Positions 8,311 to 18,514 of a stretch of DNA of 64,000 bases are shown in pieces. This stretch comes from CALJXB01 sp965225935 (GTDB lineage: Bacteria > Pseudomonadota > Alphaproteobacteria > Kiloniellales > JAKSDN01). The notes beneath the pieces are model-generated. The model saw only the letters and a list, made by a program, of their open reading frames with translations, was not told the origin of the DNA and searched no databases. The position numbers and the translations under genes are program-made. Location of the stretch: assembly GCA_965225935.1 (NCBI GenBank), contig CBDDCC010000023.1, positions 558,001-622,000 on the forward strand, given 5' to 3'. The stretch's first letter is position 1. Each line of letters opens with the position of its first letter.

Positions 8311-8431
8311 GCGCCTCCGGACGGCCCGCCGCCGCCCGCAGGCGGCCGGCAGCGGACCCGGGGCGGTAGGACTCGAAATCTCGCCGGCCGCATCATAGAC
8401 TGAGGGAAAAGCGAGAGGGGAGGTTTTGCCG
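8311..8431. promoter_or_regulatory. Divergent promoter region of B6-catabolic genes
   Basis: This 121-bp space separates the oxidase (minus strand) from the transaminase (plus strand). It must hold promoters for both. A short inverted repeat, gccgcccgcaggcggc, lies near 8331 and could be an operator or simply G+C-rich palindrome noise. A GGGGAGG ribosome binding site at 8417-8423 serves the plus-strand gene. No clear sigma-70 hexamers are visible. Confidence 0.4.
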
Positions 8432-9613
8432 ATGAGCGGCCCGAAGGTGAGAGAACCCGTCATCACCCTGACGGCGGGTCCGGTGAGCGCCTATCCGCGG
8501 GTGCTGCGCGCCCTGTCGCGCCCGGTCCACTACGATTTCGATGCCTACTTCCAGCAGTTCTACCAACAGGTCAACGAGAAGCTGACCAAGACGCTGCGCG
8601 CGTCGGAGCCGGCGCTGATCCTGCACGCCGAGCCCGCCGTCGGCCTGGAAGCGGCGGCCGCCTGCCTCATCGGCCGGAACGACGTGGTGCTCAATCTCGC
8701 GTCCGGCGTCTACGGCAAGGGCTTCGGCTACTGGTCGGCCCGCTACAACAAGGAGCTGCTGGAGATCGAGGTGCCCTACAACGAGGCCATCGATCCGGCG
8801 GCGGTGGACGAAGCCTTCCGGAAGCGGCCCGACATCGCGGTGGTCAGCCTGGTGCACCACGACACGCCGTCCGGCACGCTCAACCCGGCCCGGGAGATCG
8901 GCGAGGTGGTGCGCAAGCACGGCGGCCTGCTGCTGGTGGACGCGGTCTCCTCCTTCGGCGGCATGGACATCCACCCGGACGACTGCGCGGCCGACATCTT
9001 CGTGACCGGACCGGGCAAGTGCCTGGGCGGCCCGCCGGGCATCACCATCATGGCGGTGAGCGCGCGGGCCTGGGAGCACATGGAGGCCAACCCCGACAGG
9101 CCGACCGCCTCGATCCTCAGCCTGACCGACTGGAAGGAAGCCTGGCGGAGCGACAAGCCCTTCCCCTTCACCCCCTCCGTGTCGGAGGTGAACGCCCTCG
9201 ACGGCGCCCTCGACGAGTACCTGGAGGAGGGCCCGGAGAACGTCTGGCAGCGCCACGCGCTCACAGCCCGCGCCTGCCGGGCCGGGGTCAAGGCGCTCGG
9301 CCTCGAGCTCTGGGCCTCGCCGGAGGAGATCGCCGCCGACACCACCACCGCCGTGCGGGTGCCCGAGGGGCTCGACGACGCGGCGATCCGGGCGGCCGCG
9401 CGCGAACTCTACGGGGTCATCTTCTCCTCGGGCCGTGGCGAGACCCTGGGCAAGCTGATCCGCATCGGTCACATGGGACCGGTGGCCCAGCCGATCTATG
9501 CCGTGGTGGCGGTCACCGCCCTTGGCGGCGCTCTGCGGCGCCAGGGCTTCGCGACGGACGTAGCCAGGGGCGTCGACGCGGCCATGGCGGTCATCGACGA
9601 GGCGGCCAACTGA
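8432..9613 (+). CDS. ppaT: Pyridoxamine-pyruvate transaminase
   Basis: This class V (fold type I) aminotransferase of 393 residues converts pyridoxamine plus pyruvate to pyridoxal plus alanine. It matches the Mesorhizobium loti enzyme over its whole length as I recall it: VITLTAGPVSAYP at the start, LNLASGVYGKGFGYW, EVPYNEAID, HHDTPSGT, DAVSSFGGMDIHPDDC, and FSSGRGETLGKL-IRIGHMGP near the end. Lys196 in VTGPGKCLGG is the likely Schiff-base lysine and Asp170 the pyridine-nitrogen partner. The ATG at 8432 has GGGGAGG eight bases upstream; a TTG two codons earlier is worse placed. It is followed after 47 bp by the pyridoxal dehydrogenase, so the two form an operon. Confidence 0.88.
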   Translation: MSGPKVREPVITLTAGPVSAYPRVLRALSRPVHYDFDAYFQQFYQQVNEKLTKTLRASEPALILHAEPAVGLEAAAACLIGRNDVVLNLASGVYGKGFGYWSARYNKELLEIEVPYNEAIDPAAVDEAFRKRPDIAVVSLVHHDTPSGTLNPAREIGEVVRKHGGLLLVDAVSSFGGMDIHPDDCAADIFVTGPGKCLGGPPGITIMAVSARAWEHMEANPDRPTASILSLTDWKEAWRSDKPFPFTPSVSEVNALDGALDEYLEEGPENVWQRHALTARACRAGVKALGLELWASPEEIAADTTTAVRVPEGLDDAAIRAAARELYGVIFSSGRGETLGKLIRIGHMGPVAQPIYAVVAVTALGGALRRQGFATDVARGVDAAMAVIDEAAN

Positions 9614-9660
9614 GCCCGGACCGGGCTGTACCAAGACAAGCAAGCAAGGGGGATTGGCGC

Positions 9661-10401
9661 ATGAACAGGTTCGAAGGCCGTGTCTGCATGGTTACCGGCG
9701 CCGGGCGCGGGATCGGGAGCGCCGTCGCCAGGCGCCTGGGCGAGGAGGGCGGCAGCGTGGTCGCCGTCGATATCGACGCCGGGACGGCGGAGAAGACCGC
9801 GAAAGCGATCGGCGGCGAGTCCTTCGCGGTCGCCTGCGACATCGGCGATCCCGACGCGGTCGCGTCCCTCTTCGGCACTGTCAAGGAGCGCGCCGGCAAG
9901 CTCGACGTGCTGGTGAACGCAGCGGCCATCGTGCCCTTCGTGCCCTGGGACGAGCTCGGCTTCGAGGAATGGCGCCGCGTCATGCGGGTCAACCTGGACG
10001 GCCTCTACCTAATGTGCCGTGCCGGCTCCGACATGATGCGTGAGGGCGGCTACGGGCGCATCGTCAACGTCAGCTCCAACTCGATTTTCGCCGGCACCCC
10101 CAACATGGCCCACTACGTCGCCTCCAAGGGCGGCGTGCTCACCTTCACCCGGGCGCTCGCGACCGAGCTGGGCGCCCACAAGATCACCGCCAACTGCGTC
10201 TGCCCCGGCCTGACCGATACCGAGGGCGTGCAGCTGACGCCCCACAAGGAAGCCTTCGAGTTCGTCGACATGCTGCAGGCCATCAAGGGCCGTGGCATCC
10301 CCGAGCACATCGTGCCCGCGATCGCCTTCCTGGCGTCCGAAGAGGCCCACTGGATCACCGGCCAGGCGCTGGCCGCCGACGCCGGCATGATCCGCTGGTA
10401 G
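9661..10401 (+). CDS. pldh: Pyridoxal 4-dehydrogenase (SDR family)
   Basis: This 246-residue NAD-dependent short-chain dehydrogenase is predicted to oxidise pyridoxal, in its hemiacetal form, to 4-pyridoxolactone. It has the cofactor motif TGAGRGIG, the catalytic Ser in NVSSNS and the YVASK dyad. Substrate-region stretches IVPFVPWDEL, FAGTPNMAHYVASKGG, RALATELGAHKITAN and EAFEFVDMLQAIKG are those of the M. loti pyridoxal 4-dehydrogenase rather than of generic SDRs. The usual NNAG is NAAAI here. It is expressed with the upstream transaminase, whose product is its substrate. Confidence 0.87.
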   Translation: MNRFEGRVCMVTGAGRGIGSAVARRLGEEGGSVVAVDIDAGTAEKTAKAIGGESFAVACDIGDPDAVASLFGTVKERAGKLDVLVNAAAIVPFVPWDELGFEEWRRVMRVNLDGLYLMCRAGSDMMREGGYGRIVNVSSNSIFAGTPNMAHYVASKGGVLTFTRALATELGAHKITANCVCPGLTDTEGVQLTPHKEAFEFVDMLQAIKGRGIPEHIVPAIAFLASEEAHWITGQALAADAGMIRW

Positions 10402-10438
10402 CCGTCTAGAAGGGCCTTTTCCGAGCGGTGGCGAGCGC

Positions 10439-12661
<2,223 letters not shown>

Positions 12662-12776
12662 GAGCACGCCTCCCAGACGCGGAACTCATCGGTTTTCGTT
12701 CCGCTTGGGTAGGCATTTACGGTTAATTTATCCTGAACTCCCTAGGCGGAAAGCCGTTTTCGCGAGCGTGGGTTGC

Positions 12777-13604
12777 TCAAGAATAGAAGTTCGGCGCCTT
12801 AAGGTAGTCAGGCCAGCTCTCCGGGTCGTGAGAGTAGAAGAGCTCGGCGTCGTGCTTCTCGGCCAGCTCCTTCAAGCGATGCAGTGACTCTACGCTCGCC
12901 ACCGGGTCCAGGTGGAAGCTGGAGATGCACATCATATCCATGCTCTTCTGGCTGTAGCAGGCATCCGCCGTGAACAGCATGGGCCGGCGGTTGGCAAGCT
13001 CCACCATCAGGCTGTAGTGGCCGGCCGTATGGCCCGGGGTCTCGAACAGCCAGAGGCCCTTGGCGATCTCCTGGTCGCCGCTCACCGTCTGGAAGGTGGG
13101 CGTGTAGATGTCGAGCTCCGGATCGCCGCCGTTGCCGCCCTCGCCGTTTTCGGCCGACTGGCCCCTTTCCGCTGCGATCTCGGGCGAGAAGGAAAGGTCC
13201 GAGTAGCCCAGGATCTCGAAGGGCTGCGGGCAGCTGCAGGCCTCCAGCTCCTTGGTGTGGCAGACGGTGCAGGCCGTGGTCAGGTGCTTGTTCCCGCCGC
13301 AGTGATCGAAGTGGTAGTGGGAGTTGATCACGTAGTTGATGTCCTGGGGCTTGCGGTTCAGCAGCGCCAGTTGTCCGGGGATCGTCTGCTCCTCCGTCTG
13401 CAGCGGCTTCTCGAACGGCAGGACCTTCATGACGTGGTCGTAGTCGTAGCCGGTGTCGAAGATGTAGAGGCCGTCGGCATGATCGACCAGCACGGAATAG
13501 GTGGGGAAGCGGAGCTCGCCGCCCGGCCCCCGGTTCCAGAAGGCATGGAAGCCGTCGATCACCAGCGTTCCGCCGTCGAGCAGGTAGACCTTCGTTTCGG
13601 ACAT
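12777..13604 (-). CDS. 4-pyridoxolactonase (metallo-beta-lactamase fold)
   Basis: This 275-residue zinc hydrolase opens 4-pyridoxolactone to 4-pyridoxate. The metal motif HxHxDH is His96/His98/Asp100/His101 in NSHYHFDHCGG; further ligands are in TPGHTAGHYS and FTADACYSQKS. The start (ETKVYLLDGGTLVIDGFH), FWNRGPGGELRFP and DTGYDYDHVMKVLPFEKP follow the M. loti lactonase closely. A Gly/Asn-rich stretch around residues 150-165 looks like an insertion loop. It is the last gene of the long minus-strand array and lies 50 bp after the ABC permease genes, which ties the transporter to B6 breakdown. Confidence 0.88.
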   Translation of the reverse strand: MSETKVYLLDGGTLVIDGFHAFWNRGPGGELRFPTYSVLVDHADGLYIFDTGYDYDHVMKVLPFEKPLQTEEQTIPGQLALLNRKPQDINYVINSHYHFDHCGGNKHLTTACTVCHTKELEACSCPQPFEILGYSDLSFSPEIAAERGQSAENGEGGNGGDPELDIYTPTFQTVSGDQEIAKGLWLFETPGHTAGHYSLMVELANRRPMLFTADACYSQKSMDMMCISSFHLDPVASVESLHRLKELAEKHDAELFYSHDPESWPDYLKAPNFYS

Positions 13605-13654
13605 GGGGTTCCTCCCTCGCTTGTTCCGTTGCTGCGATTCCGTTGCCTGCGATC

Positions 13655-14590
13655 CTAGCGCTCTCCGCGAATGTAGGGCAAACCGAGCGCCGGCGGCAGG
13701 TAGCTGTGCCGGGCGAACAGGATCAGCACGACGATCACCATGGCGAACGGCAGCATCTGCACCACGTCGGTCGGGATGTTGAGGCCTGCCACCTGGAGCG
13801 CCGTGGTGAGCGCCAGGCTGACGCCGAAGAGGAGCGCGCCCAGCAGCACCCAGACCGGCCGGCCGCGGGCCAGCATGGCCAGCACGATGCCGATGAAGCC
13901 GGCGCCGTTGGTCATGAAGGGAATGAAGAGGCCGGCGCCGATGTTGGCGAGATAGGCACCGCCGACGCCCGCCAGGAAGCCCGTCGCCAGCACCGCCGAG
14001 ATGCGCGTGGCGGTCACGCTGACCCCGGCCGCGTCGAGCGCCGCCGGCTTGTCGCCGGCCGCCTGCAAGTTGAGGCCGATATAGGTGCGCCGGAACAGCC
14101 AGATCATGGCGAAGACCAGCAGCACCGCCAGGTAGACCAGGGCGTGGCGCTCGAAGAGGGCCTCGCCCAGCACCGGGATCCTGCTCAAGAGCGGAATGGC
14201 GAGCGGCTCGCTGTCGGAGAGGCGCGGGTAGGTGCGGGAGAACTGGAAGTGGTGCAGGAGCGCCGTCAGGCCCTGCACGCCGATGGTGAGCGCGATGCCG
14301 ATGACGATCTGGTTCATGCTGAGCCAGATGCAGAAGACGGCCATCAGGACGGCCACCAGCATGCCCGCGCCGCCGCCCGCCAGGAAACCCAGCCAGAAGG
14401 ACTCGGAATAGTAGGCCGCGACGAAGCCGCCGTAGGCGCCCAGCAGCATCATGCCCTCGATGCCGATGTTGAGGACGCCCGCCTTCTCGGAGATCTGCTC
14501 GCCGAGGCCGGCCAGCAGCAGCGGCACCCCGGCCGTGATGGCGCCGGCCAGGAGCGAGGTGACGAAGGCTTCGGTCAGCAGTGCCTGCAT
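13655..14590 (-). CDS. BMP-type ABC importer permease 2
   Basis: This 311-residue polytopic membrane protein of the BPD_transp_2 (ribose/nucleoside-type) family has the family hallmark GEQISEKAGVLNIGIEGMML near residues 31-50 and about nine hydrophobic segments. Five bases separate it from the upstream permease, so the two are translated together and form the transmembrane dimer of the importer encoded through 18435. In other bacteria such pairs carry nucleosides or purine-like compounds. Here the next gene is 4-pyridoxolactonase, suggesting a pyridine-type substrate. Confidence 0.88.
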   Translation of the reverse strand: MQALLTEAFVTSLLAGAITAGVPLLLAGLGEQISEKAGVLNIGIEGMMLLGAYGGFVAAYYSESFWLGFLAGGGAGMLVAVLMAVFCIWLSMNQIVIGIALTIGVQGLTALLHHFQFSRTYPRLSDSEPLAIPLLSRIPVLGEALFERHALVYLAVLLVFAMIWLFRRTYIGLNLQAAGDKPAALDAAGVSVTATRISAVLATGFLAGVGGAYLANIGAGLFIPFMTNGAGFIGIVLAMLARGRPVWVLLGALLFGVSLALTTALQVAGLNIPTDVVQMLPFAMVIVVLILFARHSYLPPALGLPYIRGER

Positions 14591-14595
14591 GGCCC

Positions 14596-15696
14596 TCAGG
14601 CCTCCGACCTGCGGCGCCAGCGGTGGTCGAGGAACTCGGTCAGCGCCAGGAACACCAGCAGCAGGCCGACCAGCACCAGCACGTAGAAGTGGGGCACGCC
14701 CAGGCGGCGCGAAGCGCTCTCGCCGCCGATCATCAGCACGGCGAAGAACAGCACGAAGCCGATCACCGCCACGCCGTGGAAGCGGGCGAGGAAGACCAGC
14801 GGGATCACCAGAAGGCCATAGGCCGGGTTCCAGTCGGCCCGCACCGTGCCCCAGACGCCGAGGATCTCGATGGCGCCGCCGAGGCCGGTGAGGGCCGCGC
14901 TGAGCGCGAAAGTGGCGACCGTCAGCCAGGGCACGCTGAGACCGGCGTGCACGGCCGAGCGCGGGTTGGCGCCGACGATCTGCAGCTTCAGCCCGAAGGC
15001 GGTGCGGGTCATCATCAGGTGGACCAGCAGCACGGCCACCAGGGCGAAGAGAATGCCGGCGTGGACCGTGGTGTCGAAGAGCCGCGGCAGGCGGTCGGCC
15101 ACGGCCAAGGTCGCGGTCTGCGGCACCGTGGTCGAAGGATCGTTGAAGGGGATCTTGACCAGCACGTTGGCGAGGCTGATGCCGAGGAAGGTCATCATCA
15201 GGGTGGTGATGATCTCGTTGACTCCGTGGTGCGCCTTCAAGAAGGCCGGGATCAGCGCCCAGAGGGCGCCCACCAGCGCCGCGGCGGCGAGGCAGACGAG
15301 GATCATCAGCCAGCCGGGCAGGACGGCGATCAGGACCGGCGCCAGCGCGGCGGTGATCACGGCCGCCAGCAGGAACTGGCCGTCGACGCCCAGGTTCCAG
15401 ATCCCGGCCCGGAAGGCCACGATCAGGCCAGCGGCGATCAGCAGCAGCGGCGCCATGCGGGTGACGGTCTCCTGCAGCCCGAGACCGCTCAAGAGCCCCC
15501 GGCGCACCACGTAACCGTAGTAGGCGAGAGGGTCCTTGCCGAGGGCGATCAGGATGATGCCGCCGACGGCGAGCGCGCAGAGCACCGGCACGACCACCCG
15601 GGCCAGGGCGAACAGCAGCTCCCGCGCCCGCGAGCCGGAGCGCGTCTGCGCGACCGGCGTCCGCTCCTCCTCGGGGTCCAGGTCGAGGGCCGTCAT
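14596..15696 (-). CDS. BMP-type ABC importer permease 1
   Basis: The permease has 366 residues. Its acidic N-terminus (DLDPEEERTP) is cytoplasmic, followed by a first TM segment near residues 25-50 and the family block AFRAGIWNLGVDGQFLL; HHGVNEIITTLMM matches the second family signature. ATG at 15696 overlaps the ATPase stop codon (ATGA), so translation is coupled. The reading frame stays open far upstream, but that part lies antisense-like over the ATPase gene and is not coding. Confidence 0.88.
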   Translation of the reverse strand: MTALDLDPEEERTPVAQTRSGSRARELLFALARVVVPVLCALAVGGIILIALGKDPLAYYGYVVRRGLLSGLGLQETVTRMAPLLLIAAGLIVAFRAGIWNLGVDGQFLLAAVITAALAPVLIAVLPGWLMILVCLAAAALVGALWALIPAFLKAHHGVNEIITTLMMTFLGISLANVLVKIPFNDPSTTVPQTATLAVADRLPRLFDTTVHAGILFALVAVLLVHLMMTRTAFGLKLQIVGANPRSAVHAGLSVPWLTVATFALSAALTGLGGAIEILGVWGTVRADWNPAYGLLVIPLVFLARFHGVAVIGFVLFFAVLMIGGESASRRLGVPHFYVLVLVGLLLVFLALTEFLDHRWRRRSEA

Positions 15697-17267
15697 GCCG
15701 CGTCCGCGCCGGTCATCAGCAGGCCGATCCGCTCCTCGGCGCCGGCCCGGTTGTCCTCGATCCCCCGCAGCCGGCCCTGGTACATGACGCCGACCCGGTC
15801 GCAGAGCTCCATCAGCTCGTCGAGCTCGGTGGAGATCACCACCGTGGCGAGGCCGGAGCGCGCACTCTCGGCGATCCGCTCGCGGGCGAGCTGGGTGTTC
15901 TGCAGGTCGAGGCCGTAGGTCGGCTTGTTGAAGACCACGAGGCGCGCGCCTTCGGAGAGCTCCCGGGCCAGCAGCGCCTTCTGGATGTTGCCGCCGGAGA
16001 GCCGGCCGATGGGCGTGTGCTCCGAGGGCGTGCGAATGTCGTGGCGCGCGATGACCTCGCGGGCATGGCCGAAGATGAGATCCCAGAGGGTGAGACCGGC
16101 CCGCCAGTAAGGCGCCTCGCCGATCTGCTTCATGACCAGGTTGGTGGCGACCGAGTGGGTCGGCACGGTGCCCTCGCCCAGGCGCTCGTCGGTGATGTAA
16201 CGCACGCCGAGGTCCCGGCGCCGGTGCACGCCAAGGCGGGTCATGTCCCCGCCGTCCAGCAGGATCCGGCCGCTGGCGCAGGGTCGCTGGCCGGCCAGCA
16301 CCTCGGCCAGGTGCTTCTGTCCGTTGCCGTCGACGCCGGCGACGCCGAAGATCTCGCCGGGCCAGACCTGGAAGCCCACCGCCTCCAGGGGACAGCCGCC
16401 GGGCTCGGCCCGGGTCGAGACGCCCTCGACGCTCAGGAGCGGCGGTGCCGCGCGGTCGATGCGGGCGCCGCGCTCGTGGCCGCGCGCCTCGCCGAGCAGG
16501 GTCTTGGCATCCCGGTCGTGGCCGGCGCGGGAGCCGAACATGAGGCGGATGATCTCCTCGGTCACCTCCGGCTCGCTCATGCGGGCGAGCGCCTCGGGCG
16601 CCACCTGGCCCACCACCCGGCCGAGACGCAGCACCGAGATGCGGTCGCCCAGCTCGTAGGCCTCCTTCAGCTTGTGGGTGATGAAGATGATGGCGACCCC
16701 CTGGCCGCGCAGGCGGCGCATGACCTCGCCCAGCTCCCTGACCCCCTGGGGCGTCAGCATGGAGGTCGGCTCGTCGAGGATCAGCACGCCCTCGCCGCGC
16801 CAGAGCGCGCGCATGATCTCCACCTGCTGCTGCTGTCCGAGGGAGAGACGGCCCACGGTCACGTCCGGGTCGATGTCGACCGCCAGCATGTCCTTCATCT
16901 CGCGGAAGCGCGCGAGCCCCGCATCGCGGTCCTGGTGGGACCACCAGGGGCCGCCCAGCATGAGGTTCTCGATCACCGTCAGGCTGGGCACCAGCAGCAC
17001 GTGCTGGAAGACCGTGCCGATGCCGAGATCCAGGCTCTGGCGCGGCGAGGCGATACGCACGGGCCGGCCGGCCACCAGGATCTCTCCGGCGTCGGGCTGC
17101 AGCATGCCCGCCAGGATCCCCATGAGGGTCGACTTGCCGGCGCCGTTCTCGCCGAGCAGCACGTGGATCTCGCCCGGCTGGAAGGCGAGGGAGATGTCGT
17201 CGTTGGCGAGGACGCCGGGGAACCGCTTGGTGATCCCCTCTAGAGCGACGGCCGGCGCTGGGTCCAT
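15693..17267 (-). CDS. BMP-type ABC importer ATPase with two cassettes
   Basis: This 524-residue protein contains two fused ABC domains, as in sugar and nucleoside importers. The first has a complete Walker A (GENGAGKST), signature (LSLGQQQQVE) and Walker B region (VLILDEPTS). The second is degenerate at Walker A (GVDGNGQKH, no GKS/T) but keeps a signature (LSGGNIQKALLAREL), the usual asymmetric state for this family. I start at ATG 17267; a GTG at 17279 in the same frame is possible, and neither has a strong ribosome binding site, which may reflect translational dependence on upstream sequence. Confidence 0.88.
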   Translation of the reverse strand: MDPAPAVALEGITKRFPGVLANDDISLAFQPGEIHVLLGENGAGKSTLMGILAGMLQPDAGEILVAGRPVRIASPRQSLDLGIGTVFQHVLLVPSLTVIENLMLGGPWWSHQDRDAGLARFREMKDMLAVDIDPDVTVGRLSLGQQQQVEIMRALWRGEGVLILDEPTSMLTPQGVRELGEVMRRLRGQGVAIIFITHKLKEAYELGDRISVLRLGRVVGQVAPEALARMSEPEVTEEIIRLMFGSRAGHDRDAKTLLGEARGHERGARIDRAAPPLLSVEGVSTRAEPGGCPLEAVGFQVWPGEIFGVAGVDGNGQKHLAEVLAGQRPCASGRILLDGGDMTRLGVHRRRDLGVRYITDERLGEGTVPTHSVATNLVMKQIGEAPYWRAGLTLWDLIFGHAREVIARHDIRTPSEHTPIGRLSGGNIQKALLARELSEGARLVVFNKPTYGLDLQNTQLARERIAESARSGLATVVISTELDELMELCDRVGVMYQGRLRGIEDNRAGAEERIGLLMTGADAA

Positions 17268-17337
17268 AACTAAACGCACCGAAACGGCTTCGCGCGCACG
17301 GGCGCACGTGCTCTGCGGCGAAGCGGACGCGGGAGGA

Positions 17338-17361
17338 GGGACGGCTCGCGCCCCCCGTCCC
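17338..17361. terminator. Intercistronic hairpin between binding protein and ATPase genes
   Basis: The inverted repeat gggacgg/ccgtccc with a ten-base loop lies in the 106-bp gap after the binding-protein gene. There is no T-run on the minus strand beyond it, so it is more likely an mRNA-stabilising or attenuating hairpin than a full terminator. Such a structure often sets binding-protein expression above that of membrane components. Confidence 0.4.
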
Positions 17362-17373
17362 GCCTGCCGGTTC

Positions 17374-18435
17374 CTACTCCTGGGCCTCGACCGAGGTCAT
17401 CAGGGCGCGCACCTGCTGGGCGTCGTAGACCTCGTCGACCTCGACCTTCCCGGCGATGATGTCGTCCCGAAGGGCCATCAACTCGGCCCAGAGGTCATCG
17501 GGAATGTGGCTGGTCTTGAGCAGCTGGACCGAATCGTCCGACAGGCCGATCTGGTAGCGCTTGGTGCCGAAGACATCGGACTTGAGGTCCTCGACCATGG
17601 CGCCGTAGACCGGCTCCATGTTCCAGAGCACCGACGAGAGCAGGTGGCCCTTGTCGAGCTCGGACTTGTCGCCGATCACGTCGATGAACCAGACCTTGCC
17701 GCCGTCGGTGGCCTCGGTGGTCTCGACCGCCTGGATCATGCCGAAGCTGGAGCCATTGCCCTGGCCGAACACCACGTCGGCGCCGGCCGAGATGACCGAT
17801 TCGGTCACCCGGCGCCCGCCGGCCGCGTCGCCGTAGGCCGCCGGCCCGATCACCGCGTAGATGATGTTGATGGAGGGGTTGGCCGCCTGGACGCCCTGGG
17901 CGAAGGCCGCGGACTGGGAGTTCCAGGATGGCGGCTCGCCGGAGACGACGATCCCCACAGTGCCCGTGCGGGTCGTCTTGGCCGCCAGCTGACCGGCCAT
18001 GAAGGCGCCGTCGTGGCCGCTCAAGGTGTAGTCGGCGATCAGCCCGGCCTTCAGCAGGTCGGGGCTGTCGACAATGGCGACGGGCACGCCCGTCTCCTCG
18101 GCGATCTCGGGCGCGGCGGTGTTGTAGCCGCTGGCGTGGGCGATCATCAGGCCGGCGCCCTCGGCGGCCAGCTCGCGCAGGGTCGGCCGCACGTCGCCGT
18201 AGCCCAGGCCCTCGGCCGGCAGGAACTCCAGACCGTACTTCTCGGCAACAGCGCGGGCCGCGTCGACGCCCTGCTGGTTCCAGCCGTAGTCGGTGCCCTG
18301 CTCGGGGACCAGGACGGCGATGGACTTGACCTCGGCCGCCTGGCCCGTGGCCATCGGCAGGGCGATCGCCGCCGCCACGGCGACCATGCAGAGCGCACGG
18401 CGGCCGATGGATGCTTGGAACCTCGTATTCGTCAT
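17374..18435 (-). CDS. BMP-family ABC substrate-binding protein
   Basis: This is a 353-residue periplasmic protein with a signal peptide (hydrophobic about 13-30, cleavage near GQAA at 31-34, no lipobox). The BMP/PnrA fold is shown by VLVPEQGTDYGWNQQG at the start of the mature part, IAHASGYN, VAIVDSPD, and AYGDAAGGRRVTES. Relatives bind nucleosides through aromatic and acidic residues. It sits between FHMPC dehydrogenase and the rest of the importer inside the B6 array, so I propose binding of a B6 vitamer or a pyridine acid such as 4-pyridoxate. GGGAGG lies nine bases before ATG. Confidence 0.85.
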   Translation of the reverse strand: MTNTRFQASIGRRALCMVAVAAAIALPMATGQAAEVKSIAVLVPEQGTDYGWNQQGVDAARAVAEKYGLEFLPAEGLGYGDVRPTLRELAAEGAGLMIAHASGYNTAAPEIAEETGVPVAIVDSPDLLKAGLIADYTLSGHDGAFMAGQLAAKTTRTGTVGIVVSGEPPSWNSQSAAFAQGVQAANPSINIIYAVIGPAAYGDAAGGRRVTESVISAGADVVFGQGNGSSFGMIQAVETTEATDGGKVWFIDVIGDKSELDKGHLLSSVLWNMEPVYGAMVEDLKSDVFGTKRYQIGLSDDSVQLLKTSHIPDDLWAELMALRDDIIAGKVEVDEVYDAQQVRALMTSVEAQE

Positions 18436-18514
18436 GTGTTTTTACCTCCCTCGGTTTGAATGCGATGTCGTCTCGCGTCCCGGCTAAAGCCGGCGGAACC
18501 CGAACAAGAAGACC

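Noticed and set aside
6214..8403. Long plus-strand open frame opposite the pyridoxine oxidase
   Set aside because: Composition typical of antisense frames in G+C-rich DNA and no recognisable motif; the minus-strand protein is clearly a flavoenzyme.
14596..17307. One continuous minus-strand frame suggesting an ATPase-permease fusion
   Set aside because: Only the part from 15696 down has permease similarity; the upstream part is the wrong frame of the ATPase gene, and an ATGA start-stop overlap explains the junction.
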